A DNA stretch of 64,000 nt. It comes from Triglochin maritima. Its lineage: Eukaryota; Streptophyta; Magnoliopsida; Alismatales; Juncaginaceae. The notes beneath the pieces were generated by a model. That model was given only the letters and a program-made list of their open reading frames with translations, ran no database searches and was not told the DNA's origin. Location of the stretch: NCBI GenBank assembly GCA_963682175.1, contig OY821793.1, forward strand, positions 28,107,493 through 28,171,492. The letters are read 5' to 3'. Made by a program: the position numbers and the translations under genes. This document shows positions 9,654-20,952 of the stretch, piece after piece (the stretch's first letter is position 1; each line of letters starts with the position of its first letter).

Positions 9654-9706
9654 GATGAGATGAAGAATGCTGATGATGTGGGGGCGTGGCTGGTAGGGAG
9701 CTACGT
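9647..9706. repeat. Near-invariant 60-bp core of the unit
   Basis: Unit positions 537-596, from GAGGCGCGATGAG to GGGAGCTACGT. Reading all units I find only scattered single changes (for example GGGGGTGTGG in 6, 8 and 64, GTGACTGG in 9, GTTGATGATG in 44, GGGGGCATGG in 44, CTGGAAGGG in 55, GATGTTGTGG in 66, CTATGTC in 25), and the CpGs of GAGGCGCGATGAG appear never to change. The stretch just downstream is the most variable of the unit. Confidence 0.6.
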
Positions 9707-9720
9707 CTTATTGGAGGAGG

Positions 9721-9795
9721 CGCGACCCGGAATACTTGGGCATTTGCTGTGAAAATTTAGGGGCAGATAGAGGGATGAATTGTCTACGGAATGCA
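9721..9795. repeat. Hypervariable window of the unit
   Basis: Unit positions about 611-685. Variants include ACTTGGGTGTTTCCTC, ACTTGGGCGTTTGCTGTG, ACTTCGGCG, ACTTGGTCG, AGGGGCAGATATAGGG, AATTATATGGGC (units 67, 69) and, in unit 10, a run of changes (ATTCTTAGGCATTTGC). Several 1-base indels fall here, so it is a convenient barcode for unit lineages. Confidence 0.65.
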
Positions 9796-9835
9796 AGTTA
9801 GAACATTCGATTTGGAGGTCGGATGCTCGAGGCGC
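9764..9835. repeat. Internal duplicate D2 (reference unit 11)
   Basis: Partner of D1 at unit positions 654-725. Its GATTTGGAGGTCGG is close to the GATTTGGCGGTCGG found across the unit boundary 210 bp further on (one difference), so parts of this side of the unit may also descend from older copies. Confidence 0.7.
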
Positions 9836-9880
9836 AGCCGATTTGGTGTTGGCCTGCAGGGTGGCGACGGAGTGGCCTTT

Positions 9881-9907
9881 GGCCAGCTCCACGCGTGGCA
9901 TGTGGCC
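9881..9907. repeat. Nested palindrome around CCACGCGTGG
   Basis: The perfect 10-bp dyad CCACGCGTGG at 9889-9898 is flanked by GGCCA and TGGCC outer arms. It is intact in nearly every unit and is the sequence duplicated in unit 64. Confidence 0.75.
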
Positions 9908-10021
9908 AGCCCCACACCTAGTTTCTAAGTGGTCTTTAGGCGGCCCAACCACGGTTTATGGAACTTAGGACCCCACATATCCATCCGCGTTATCTACGAG
10001 GCGCACCCATCTCGGAGTGAT

Positions 10022-10931
10022 TTGGCGGTCGGGCGATGGACACTAGCTTAGTGTTGTCATAGTTGGCATGTCAGCGCCACGCTAGGGCCTAGTGTGTGCT
10101 CGCGGCAGTGGCCTGCGGCATTCGCTTCCAAAACACGTTTGGAAGTGAAAGCGCACTTGTAGGTGAAATGGAGGTTGCTCGTGGGCAAAGACCAAGGTGC
10201 CTGTGGTAGTTGCTCTTCGACGTGCTCGGTTGCCCAAGGTTGTTGCCTTCCCGTGCACTTCCCAACGCGTCCGGAAGGGAATGGGGGTTTCTCGTGGGGA
10301 AGTTCTTTGGGACGTTGCTCGTGCCCATGCTTGGGTTCCCACGGTTGTTGCCTACCCCATTCGCTTCCAAAACGCGTTTGGAAGTCCATGGGTGTTGCCC
10401 ACGGGCAAAGTGGAAGCTGCCGCATCGTTTGTCCGAAGCAATGGCCTGAGTGGACCTTAGGTGAGCCTTAGTCTATATTTGGGCACCCGAGCACATAGTG
10501 AGGAGGAGTGGATGGGTAACTCCTCTTAGAATGCCCGATTTAGATGTATGTAGGGCGAGGCGCGATGAGATGAAGAATGCTGATGATGTGGGGGCGTGGC
10601 TGGTAGGGAGCTACGTCTTATTGGAGGAGGCGCAACCCCGAATACTTGGGCGTTTGCTGTGAAAATTTAGGGGCAGATAGATGGATGAATTGTCTACGTA
10701 ATGCAAGTTAGAACGCTCGATTTGGAGGTCGGATGCTCGAGGCGCAGCCGATTTGGTGTTGGCCTGCAGGGTGGCGACGGAGTGGCCTTTGGCCAGCTCC
10801 ACGCGTGGCATGTGGCCAGCCCCACACCTAGTTTCTAAGTGGTCTTTAGGCGGCCCAATCACAGTTTATGGAACTTAGGACCCCACATATCCATCCGCGT
10901 TATCTACGAGGCGCACCCATCTCGGAGTGAT
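10022..10931. repeat. Unit 12 (910 bp)
   Basis: One-base deletion in module B (GTGGGGAAGTTC, near 10299). Markers CCCACGGGC and GTCCGAAGC are shared with units 19 and 21; GCGCAACCCC, AGATGGATG and CCCAATCACAG are in the 3' half. Confidence 0.95.
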
Positions 10932-11842
10932 TTGGCGGTCGGGCGATGGACACTAGCTTACTGTTGTCATAGTTGGCATGTCAGCCCCACGCTAGGGCCT
11001 AGTGTGTGCTCGCGGCAGTGGCCTGCGGCATTCGCTTCCAAAACACGTTTGGAAGTGAAAGCGCACTTGTAGGTGAAATGGAGGTTGCTCGTGGGCAAAG
11101 ACCAAGGTGCCTGTGGTAGTTGCTCTTCGACGTGCTCGGTTGCCCAAGGTTGTAGCCTTCCCGTGCACTTCCCAACGCGTCCGGAAGGGAATGGGGGTTT
11201 CTCGTGGGGAAAGTTCTTTGGGACGTTGCTCGTGCCCATGCTTGGGTTCCCACGGTTGTTGCCTACCCCATTCGCTTCCAAAACGCGTTTGGAAGTCCAT
11301 GGGTGTTGCCCGCGGGCAAAGTGGAAGCTGCCGCATCGTTTGTCCCAAGCAATGGCCTGAGTGGACCTTAGGTGAGCCTTAGTCTATATTTGGGCACCCG
11401 AGCACATAGTGAGGAGGAGTGGATGGGTAACTCCTCTTAGAATGCCCGATTTAGATGTATGTAGGGCGAGGCGCGATGAGATGAAGAATGCTGATGATGT
11501 GGGGGCGTGGCTGGTAGGGAGCTACGTCTTATTGGAGGAGGCGCGACCCCGAATACTTGGGCGTTTGCTGTGAAAATTTAGGGGCAGATAGAGGGATGAA
11601 TTGTCTACAGAATGCAAGTTAGAACGCTCGATTTGGAGGTCGGATGCTCGAGGCGCAGCCGATTTGGTGTTGGCCTGCAGGGTGGCGACGGAGTGGCCTT
11701 TGGCCAGCTCCACGCGTGGCATGTGGCCAGCCCCACACCTAGTTTCTAAGTGGTCTTTAGGCGGCCCAACCACGGTTTATGGAACTTAGGACCCTACATA
11801 TCCATCCGCGTTATCTACGAGGCGCACCCATCTCGGAGTGAT
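10932..11842. repeat. Unit 13 (911 bp)
   Basis: Markers GTCAGCCCCACG, GGTTGTAGCC, CTACAGAATGC and GGACCCTACAT. Copied as unit 15. Confidence 0.95.
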
Positions 11843-12753
11843 TTGGCGGTCGGGCGATGGACACTAGCTTAGTGTTGTCATAGTTGGCATGTCAGCGCCA
11901 CGCTAGGGCCTAGTGTGTGCTCGCGGCAGTGGCCTGCGGCATTCGATTCCAAAACACGTTTGGAAGTGAAAGCGCACTTGTAGGTGAAATGGAGGTTGCT
12001 CGTGGGCAAAGACCAAGGTGCCTGTGGTAGTTGCTCTTCGACGTGCTCGGTTGCCCAAGGTTGTTGCCTTCCCGTGCACTTCCCAACGCGTCCGAAAGGG
12101 AATGGGGGTTTCTCGTGGGGAAAGTTCTTTGGGACGTTGCTCGTGCCCATGCTTGGGTTCCCACGGTTGTTGCCTACCCCATTCGCTTCCAAAACGCGTT
12201 TGGAAGTCCATGGGTGTTGCCCGCGGGCAAAGTGGAAGCTGCCGCATCGTTTGTCCCAAGCAATGGCCTGAGTGGACCTTAGGTGAGCCTTAGTCTATAT
12301 TTGGGCACCCGAGCACATAGTGAGGAGGAGTGGATGGGTAAATCCTCTTAGAATGCCCGATTTAGATGTATGTAGGGCGAGGCGCGATGAGATGAAGAAT
12401 GCTGATGATGTGGGGGCGTGGCTGGTAGGGAGCTACGTCTTATTGGAGGAGGCGCAACCCCGAATACTTGGGCGTTTGCTGTGAAAATTTAGGGGCAGAT
12501 AGATGGATGAATTGTCTACGTAATGCAAGTTAGAACGCTCGATTTGGAGGTCGGATGCTCGAGGCGCAGCCGATTTGGTGTTGGCCTGCAGGGTGGCGAC
12601 GGAGTGGCCTTTGGCCAGCTCCACGCGTGGCATGTGGCCAGCCCCACACCTAGTTTCTAAGTGGTCTTTAGGCGGCCCAATCACAGTTTATGGAACTTAG
12701 GACCCCACATATCCATCCGCGTTATCTACGAGGCGCACCCATCTCGGAGTGAT
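11843..12753. repeat. Unit 14 (911 bp)
   Basis: Markers CATTCGATTCC, GTCCGAAAGGG and GTAAATCCTC; the 3' half is as unit 12 (GCGCAACCCC, CCCAATCACAG). Copied as unit 16. Confidence 0.95.
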
Positions 12754-13664
12754 TTGGCGGTCGGGCGATGGACACTAGCTTACTGTTGTCATAGTTGGCA
12801 TGTCAGCCCCACGCTAGGGCCTAGTGTGTGCTCGCGGCAGTGGCCTGCGGCATTCGCTTCCAAAACACGTTTGGAAGTGAAAGCGCACTTGTAGGTGAAA
12901 TGGAGGTTGCTCGTGGGCAAAGACCAAGGTGCCTGTGGTAGTTGCTCTTCGACGTGCTCGGTTGCCCAAGGTTGTAGCCTTCCCGTGCACTTCCCAACGC
13001 GTCCGGAAGGGAATGGGGGTTTCTCGTGGGGAAAGTTCTTTGGGACGTTGCTCGTGCCCATGCTTGGGTTCCCACGGTTGTTGCCTACCCCATTCGCTTC
13101 CAAAACGCGTTTGGAAGTCCATGGGTGTTGCCCGCGGGCAAAGTGGAAGCTGCCGCATCGTTTGTCCCAAGCAATGGCCTGAGTGGACCTTAGGTGAGCC
13201 TTAGTCTATATTTGGGCACCCGAGCACATAGTGAGGAGGAGTGGATGGGTAACTCCTCTTAGAATGCCCGATTTAGATGTATGTAGGGCGAGGCGCGATG
13301 AGATGAAGAATGCTGATGATGTGGGGGCGTGGCTGGTAGGGAGCTACGTCTTATTGGAGGAGGCGCGACCCCGAATACTTGGGCGTTTGCTGTGAAAATT
13401 TAGGGGCAGATAGAGGGATGAATTGTCTACAGAATGCAAGTTAGAACGCTCGATTTGGAGGTCGGATGCTCGAGGCGCAGCCGATTTGGTGTTGGCCTGC
13501 AGGGTGGCGACGGAGTGGCCTTTGGCCAGCTCCACGCGTGGCATGTGGCCAGCCCCACACCTAGTTTCTAAGTGGTCTTTAGGCGGCCCAACCACGGTTT
13601 ATGGAACTTAGGACCCTACATATCCATCCGCGTTATCTACGAGGCGCACCCATCTCGGAGTGAT
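12754..13664. repeat. Unit 15 (911 bp), copy of unit 13
   Basis: All unit 13 markers recur; I saw no difference by eye. Confidence 0.95.
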
Positions 13665-14575
13665 TTGGCGGTCGGGCGATGGACACTAGCTTAGTGTTGT
13701 CATAGTTGGCATGTCAGCGCCACGCTAGGGCCTAGTGTGTGCTCGCGGCAGTGGCCTGCGGCATTCGATTCCAAAACACGTTTGGAAGTGAAAGCGCACT
13801 TGTAGGTGAAATGGAGGTTGCTCGTGGGCAAAGACCAAGGTGCCTGTGGTAGTTGCTCTTCGACGTGCTCGGTTGCCCAAGGTTGTTGCCTTCCCGTGCA
13901 CTTCCCAACGCGTCCGAAAGGGAATGGGGGTTTCTCGTGGGGAAAGTTCTTTGGGACGTTGCTCGTGCCCATGCTTGGGTTCCCACGGTTGTTGCCTACC
14001 CCATTCGCTTCCAAAACGCGTTTGGAAGTCCATGGGTGTTGCCCGCGGGCAAAGTGGAAGCTGCCGCATCGTTTGTCCCAAGCAATGGCCTGAGTGGACC
14101 TTAGGTGAGCCTTAGTCTATATTTGGGCACCCGAGCACATAGTGAGGAGGAGTGGATGGGTAAATCCTCTTAGAATGCCCGATTTAGATGTATGTAGGGC
14201 GAGGCGCGATGAGATGAAGAATGCTGATGATGTGGGGGCGTGGCTGGTAGGGAGCTACGTCTTATTGGAGGAGGCGCAACCCCGAATACTTGGGCGTTTG
14301 CTGTGAAAATTTAGGGGCAGATAGATGGATGAATTGTCTACGTAATGCAAGTTAGAACGCTCGATTTGGAGGTCGGATGCTCGAGGCGCAGCCGATTTGG
14401 TGTTGGCCTGCAGGGTGGCGACGGAGTGGCCTTTGGCCAGCTCCACGCGTGGCATGTGGCCAGCCCCACACCTAGTTTCTAAGTGGTCTTTAGGCGGCCC
14501 AACCACAGTTTATGGAACTTAGGACCCCACATATCCATCCGCGTTATCTACGAGGCGCGCCCATCTCGGAGTGAT
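13665..14575. repeat. Unit 16 (911 bp), copy of unit 14
   Basis: Same as unit 14 through GTAAATCCTC and GCGCAACCCC; it then differs with CCCAACCACAG and GAGGCGCGCCC, marking the end of the duplicated segment. Confidence 0.95.
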
Positions 14576-15486
14576 TTGGCGGTCGGGCGATGGACACTAG
14601 CTTACTGTTGTCATAGTTGGCATGTCAGCGCCACACTAGGGCCTAGTGTGTGCTCGCGGCAGTGTACTGCGGCATTCGCTTCCAAAACACGTTTGGAAGT
14701 GAAAGCGCACTTGTAGGTGAAATGGAGGTTGCTCGTGGGCAAAGACCAAGGTGCCTGTGGTAGTTGCTCTTCGACGTGCTCGGTTGCCCAAGGTTGTTGC
14801 CTTCCCGTGCACTTCCCAACGCGTCCGGAAGGGAATGGGGGTTTCTTGTGGGGAAAGTTCTTTGGGACGTTGCTCGTGCCCATGCTTGGGTTCCCACGGT
14901 TGTTGCCTACCCCATTCGCTTCCAAAACGCGTTTGGAAGTCCATGGGTGTTGCCCGCGGGCAAAGTGGAAGCTGCCGCATCGTTTGTCCCAAGCAATGGC
15001 CTGAGTGGACCTTAGGTGAGCCTTAGTCTATATTTGGGCACCCAAGCACATAGTGAGGAGGAGTGGATGGGTAACTCCTCTTAGAATGCCCGATTTAGAT
15101 GTATGTAGGGCGAGGCGCGATGAGATGAAGAATGCTGATGATGTGGGGGCGTGGCTGGTAGGGAGCTACGTCTTATTGGAGGAGGCGCGACCCCGAATAC
15201 TTGGGCGTTTGCTGTGAAAATTTAGGGGCAGATAGAGGGATGAATTGTCTACGTAATGCAAGTTAGAACGCTCGATTTGGATGTCGGATGCTCGAGGCGC
15301 AGCCGATTTGGTGTTGGCCTGCAGGGTGGCGACGGAGTGGCCTTTGGCCAGCTCCACGCGTGGCATGTGGCCAGCCCCACACCTAGTTTCTAAGTGGTTT
15401 TTAGGCGGCCCAACCACGGTTTATGGAACTTAGGACCCCACATATCCATCCGCGTTATCTACGAGGCGCACCCATCTCGGAGTGAT
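14576..15486. repeat. Unit 17 (911 bp)
   Basis: Markers GCCACACTAGG and CAGTGTACTGCGG are shared only with unit 20, three units away. Private changes are TTTCTTGTGGG, CACCCAAGC, GGATGTCGG and GTGGTTTTTAGG. Confidence 0.95.
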
Positions 15487-16397
15487 TTGGCGGTCGGGCG
15501 ATGGACACTAGCTTAGTGTTGTCATAGTTGGCATGTCAGCGCCACGCTAGGGCCTAGTGTGTGCTCGCGGCAGTGGCCTGCGGCATTCGCTTCCAAAACA
15601 CGTTTGGAAGTGAAAGCGCACTTGTAGGTGAAATGGAGGTTGCTCGTGGGCAAAGACCAAGGTGCCTGTGGTAGTTGCTCTTCGACGTGCTCGGTTGCCC
15701 AAGGTTGTTGCCTTCCCGTGCACTTCCCAACGCGCCCGAAAGGGAATGGGGGTTTCTCGTGGGGAAAGTTCTTTGGGACGTTGCTCGTGCCCATGCTTGG
15801 GTTCCCACGGTTGTTGCCTCCCCCATTCGCTTCCAAAACGCGTTTGGAAGTCCATGGGTGTTGCCCGCGGGCAAAGTGGAAGCTGCCGCATCGTTTGTCC
15901 CAAGCAATGGCCTGAGTGGACCTTAGGTGAGCCTTAGTCTATATTTGGGCACCCGAGCACATAGTGAGGAGGAGTGGATGGGTATCTCCTCTTAGAATGC
16001 CCGATTTAGATGTATGTAGGGCGAGGCGCGATGAGATGAAGAATGCTGATGATGTGGGGGCGTGGCTGGTAGGGAGCTACGTCTTATTGGAGGAGGCGCG
16101 ACCCCGAATACTTGGGCGTTTGCTGTGAAAATTTAGGGGCAGATAGAGGGATGAATTGTCTACGGAATGCAAGTTAGAACGCTCGATTTGGAGGTCGGAT
16201 GCTCGAGGCGCAGCCGATTTGGTGTTGGCCTGCAGGGTGGCGACGGAGTGGCCTTTGGCCAGCTCCACGCGTGGCATGTGGCCAGCCCCACACCTAGTTT
16301 CTAAGTGGTCTTTAGGCGGCCCAACCACGGTTTATGGAACTTAGGACCCCACATATCCATCCGCGTTATCTACGAGGCGCACCCATCTCGGAGTGAT
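15487..16397. repeat. Unit 18 (911 bp)
   Basis: Private CGCGCCCGAAAGG, GCCTCCCCCATT and GGTATCTCCTC; CTACGGAATGC is shared with units 11, 24 and 25. Confidence 0.95.
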
Positions 16398-17308
16398 TTG
16401 GCGGTCGGGCGATGGACACTAGCTTAGTGTTGTCATAGTTGGCATGTCAGCGCCACGCTAGGGCCTAGTGTGTGCTCGCGGCAGTGGCCTGCGGCATTCG
16501 CTTCCAAAACACGTTTGGAAGTGAAAGCGCACTTGTAGGTGAAATGGAGGTTGCTCGTGGGCAAAGACCAAGGTGCCTGTGGTAGTTGCTCTTCGACGTG
16601 CTCGGTTGCCCAAGGTTGTTGCCTTCCCGTGCACTTCCCAACGCGTCCGGAAGGGAATGGGGGTTTCTCGTGGGGAAAGTTCTTTGGGACGTTGCTCGTG
16701 CCCATGCTTGGGTTCTCACGGTTGTTGCCTACCCCATTCGCTTCCAAAACGCGTTTGGAAGTCCATGGGTGTTGCCCACGGGCAAAGTGGAAGCTGCCAC
16801 ATCGTTTGTCCGAAGCAATGGCCTGAGTGGACCTTAGGTGAGCCTTAGTCTATATTTGGGCACCCGAGCACATAGTGAGGAGGAGTGGATGGGTAACTCC
16901 TCTTAGAATGCCCGATTTAGATGTATGTAGGGCGAGGCGCGATGAGATGAAGAATGCTGATGATGTGGGGGCGTGGCTGGTAGGGAGCTACGTCTTATTG
17001 GAGGAGGCGCAACCCCGAATACTTGGGCGTTTGCTGTGAAAATTTAGGGGCAGATAGATGGATGAATTGTCTACGTAATGCAAGTTAGAACGCTCGATTT
17101 GGAGGTCGGATGCTCGAGGCGCAGCCGATTTGGTGTTGGCCTGCAGGGTGGCGACGGAGTGGCCTTTGGCCAGCTCCACGCGTGGCATGTGGCCAGCCCC
17201 ACACCTAGTTTCTAAGTGGTCTTTAGGCGGCCAAACCACAGTTTATGGAACTTAGGACCCCACATATCCATCCGCGTTATCTACGAGGCGCACCCATCTC
17301 GGAGTGAT
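16398..17308. repeat. Unit 19 (911 bp)
   Basis: CCCACGGG and GTCCGAAGC link it to units 12 and 21. Private changes are GGGTTCTCACGG, GCCACATCG and GCGGCCAAACC. Confidence 0.95.
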
Positions 17309-18219
17309 TTGGCGGTCGGGCGATGGACACTAGCTTACTGTTGTCATAGTTGGCATGTCAGCGCCACACTAGGGCCTAGTGTGTGCTCGCGGCAGTGTAC
17401 TGCGGCATTCGCTTCCAAAACACGTTTGGAAGTGAAAGCGCACTTGTAGGTGAAATGGAGGTTGCTCGTGGGCAAAGACCAAGGTGCCTGTGGTAGTTGC
17501 TCTTCGACGTGCTCGGTTGCCCAAGGTTGTTGCCTTCCCGTGCACTTCCCAACGCGTCCGGAAGGGAATGGGGGTTTCTCGTGGGGAAAGTTCTTTGGGA
17601 CGTTGCTCGTGCCCATGCTTGGGTTCCCACGGTTGTTGCCTACCCCATTCGCTTCCAAAACGCGTTTGGAAGTCCATGGGTGTTGCCCGCGGGCAAAGTG
17701 GAAGCTGCCGCATCGTTTGTCCCAAGCAATGGCCTGAGTGGACCTTAGGTGAGCCTTAGTCTATATTTGGGCACCCGAGCACATAGTGAGGAGGAGTGGA
17801 TGGGTAACTCCTCTTAGAATGCCCGATTTAGATGTATGTAGGGCGAGGCGCGATGAGATGAAGAATGCTGATGATGTGGGGGCGTGGCTGGTAGGGAGCT
17901 ACGTCTTATTGGAGGAGGCGCGACCCCGAATACTTGGGCGTTTGCTGTGAAAATTTAGGGGCAGATAGAGGGATGAATTGTCTACGTAATGCAAGTTAGA
18001 ACGCTCGATTTGGAGGTCGGATGCTCGAGGCGCAGCCGATTTGGTGTTGGCCTGCAGGGTGGCGACGGAGTGGCCTTTGGCCAGCTCCACGCGTGGCATG
18101 TGGCCAGCCCCACACCTAGTTTCTAAGTGGTCTTTAGGCGGCCCAACCACGGTTTATGGAACTTAGGACCCCACATATCCATCCGCGTTATCTACGAGGC
18201 GCACCCATCTCGGAGTGAT
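17309..18219. repeat. Unit 20 (911 bp)
   Basis: Carries the GCCACACTAGG and CAGTGTACTGCGG pair of unit 17 but not that unit's private changes. Confidence 0.95.
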
Positions 18220-19130
18220 TTGGCGGTCGGGCGATGGACACTAGCTTAGTGTTGTCATAGTTGGCATGTCAGCGCCACGCTAGGGCCTAGTGTGTGCTCG
18301 CGGCAGTGGCCTGCGGCATTCACTTCCAAAACACGTTTGGAAGTGAAAGCGCACTTGTAGGTGAAATGGAGGTTGCTCGTGGGCAAAGACCAAGGTGCCT
18401 GTGGTAGTTGCTCTTCGACGTGCTCGGTTGCCCAAGGTTGTTGCCTTCCCGTGCACTTCCCAACGCGTCCGGAAGGGAATGGGGGTTTCTCGTGGGGAAA
18501 GTTCTTTGGGACGTTGCTCGTGCCCATGCTTGGGTTCCCACGGTTGTTGCCTACCCCATTCGCTTCCAAAACGCGTTTGGAAGTCCATGGGTGTTGCCCA
18601 CGGGCAAAGTGGAAGCTGCCGCATCGTTTGTCCGAAGCAATGGCCTGAGTGGACCTTAGGTGAGCCTTAGTCTATATTTGGGCACCCGAGCACATAGTGA
18701 GGAGGAGTGGATGGGTAACTCCTCTTAGAATGCCCGATTTAGATGTATGTAGGGCGAGGCGCGATGAGATGAAGAATGCTGATGATGTGGGGGCGTGGCT
18801 GGTAGGGAGCTACGTCTTATTGGAGGAGGCGCAACCCCGAATACTTGGGCGTTTGCTGTGAAACTTTAGGGGCAGATAGATGGATGAATTGTCTACGTAA
18901 TGCAAGTTAGAACGCTCGATTTGGAGGTCGGATGCTCGAGGCGCAGCCGATTTGGTGTTGGCCTGCAGGGTGGCGACGGAGTGGCCTTTGGCCAGCTCCA
19001 CGCGTGGCATGTGGCCAGCCCCACACCTAGTTTCTAAGTGGTCTTTAGGCGGCCCAACCACAGTTTATGGAACTTAGGACCCCACATATCCATCCGCGTT
19101 ATCTACGAGGCGCACCCATCTCGGAGTGAT
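18220..19130. repeat. Unit 21 (911 bp)
   Basis: CCCACGGG and GTCCGAAGC as in units 12 and 19. Private CATTCACTTCC and GAAACTTTAGG. Confidence 0.95.
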
Positions 19131-20041
19131 TTGGCGGTCGGGCGATGGACACTAGCTTACTGTTGTCATAGTTGGCATGTCAGCCCCACGCTAGGGCCTA
19201 GTGTGTGCTCGCGGCAGTGGCCTGCGGCATTCGCTTCCAAAACACGTTTGGAAGTGAAAGCGCACTTGTAGGTGAAATGGAGGTTGCTCGTGGGCAAAGA
19301 CCAAGGTGCCTGTGGTAGTTGCTCTTCGACGTGCTCGGTTGCCCAAGGTTGTTGCCTTCCCGTGCACTTCCCAACGCGTCTGGAAGGGAATGGGGGTTTC
19401 TCGTGGGGAAAGTTCTTTGGGACGTTGCTCGTGCCCATGCTTGGGTTCCCACGGTTGTTGCCTACCCCATTCGCTTCCAAAACGCGTTTGGAAGTCCATG
19501 GGTGTTGCCCGCGGGCAAAGTGGAAGCTGCCGCATCGTTTGTCCCAAGCAATGGCCTGAGTGGACCTTAGGTGAGCCTTAGTCTATATTTGGGCACCCGA
19601 GCACATAGTGAGGAGGAGTGGATGGGTAACTCCTCTTAGAATGCCCGATTTAGATGTATGTAGGGCGAGGCGCGATGAGATGAAGAATGCTGATGATGTG
19701 GGGGCGTGGCTGGTAGGGAGCTACGTCTTATTGGAGGAGGCGCGACCCCGAATACTTGGGCGTTTGCTGTGAAAATTTAGGGGCAGATAGAGGGATGAAT
19801 TGTCTACAGAATGCAAGTTAGAACGCTTGATTTGGAGGTCGGATTCTCGAGGCGCAGCCGATTTGGTGTTGGCCTGCAGGGTGGCGACGGAGTGGCCTTT
19901 GGCCAGCTCCACGCGTGGCATGTGGCCAGCCCCACACCTAGTTTCTAAGTGGTCTTTAGGCGGCCCAACCACGGTTTATGGAACTTAGGACCCCACATAT
20001 CCATCCGCGTTATCTACGAGGCGCACCCATCTCGGAGTGAT
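19131..20041. repeat. Unit 22 (911 bp)
   Basis: GTCAGCCCCACG and CTACAGAATGC as in units 13 and 15. Private GCGTCTGGAAGG, CTTGATTTGG and GGATTCTCGAGG. Confidence 0.95.
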
Positions 20042-20952
20042 TTGGCGGTCGGGCGATGGACACTAGCTTAGTGTTGTCATAGTTGGCATGTCAGCGCCAC
20101 GCTAGGGCCTAGTGTGTGCTCGCGGCAGTGGCCTGCGGCATTCGCTTCCAAAACACGTTTGAAAGTGAAAGCGCACTTGTAGGTGAAATGGAGGTTGCTC
20201 GTGGGCAAAGACCAAGGTGCCTGTGGTAGTTGCTCTTCGACGTGCTCGGTTGCCCAAGGTTGTTGCCTTCCCGTGCACTTCCCAACGCGTCCGAAAGGGA
20301 ATGGGGGTTTCTCGTGGGGAAAGTTCTTTGGGACGTTGCTCGTGCCCATGCTTGGGTTCCCACGGTTGTTGCCTACCCCATTCGCTTCCAAAACGCGTTT
20401 GGAAGTCCATGGGTGTTGCCCGCGGGCAAAGTGGAAGCTGCCGCATCGTTTGTCCCAAGCAATGGCCTGAGTGGACCTTAGGTGAGCCTTAGTCTATATT
20501 TGGGCACCCGAGCACATAGTGAGGAGGAGTGGATGGGTAACTCCTCTTAGAATGCCCGATTTAGATGTATGTAGGGCGAGGCGCGATGAGATGAAGAATG
20601 CTGATGATGTGGGGGCGTGGCTGGTAGGGAGCTACGTCTTATTGGAGGAGGCGCAACCCCGAATACTTGGGCGTTTGCTGTGAAAATTTAGGGGCAGATA
20701 GATGGATGAATTGTCTACGTAATGCAAGTTAGAACGCTCGATTTGGAGGTCGGATGCTCGAGGCGCAGCCGATTTGGTTTTGGCCTGCAGGGTGGCGACG
20801 GAGTGGCCTTTGGCCAGCTCCACGCGTGGCATGTGGCCAGCCCCACACCTAGTTTCTAAGTGGTCTTTAGGCGGCCCAACCACAGTTTATGGAACTTAGG
20901 ACCCCACATATCCATCCGCGTTATCTACGAGGCGCACCCATCTCGGAGTGAT
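20042..20952. repeat. Unit 23 (911 bp)
   Basis: GTCCGAAAGGG as in units 14, 16 and 25. Private GTTTGAAAGTG (breaks hairpin A) and TTGGTTTTGGCC. Confidence 0.95.

Larger units (their letters stand above)
9111..10021. repeat. Unit 11 (911 bp), reference unit for sub-features
   Basis: Full length without indels, used here to place the modules. Private changes are CGACCCGGAATAC, GGGCATTTGC and GAACATTCG. Confidence 0.95.
10519..14162. repeat. Duplicated dimer, 1822 bp x 2
   Basis: 10519-12340 recurs at 12341-14162 with no difference that I can see, including GGTTGTAGCC, GGACCCTACAT, CATTCGATTCC and CCCAATCACAG. Edges are limited by the GTAAATCCTC marker near 12342. Confidence 0.8.
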
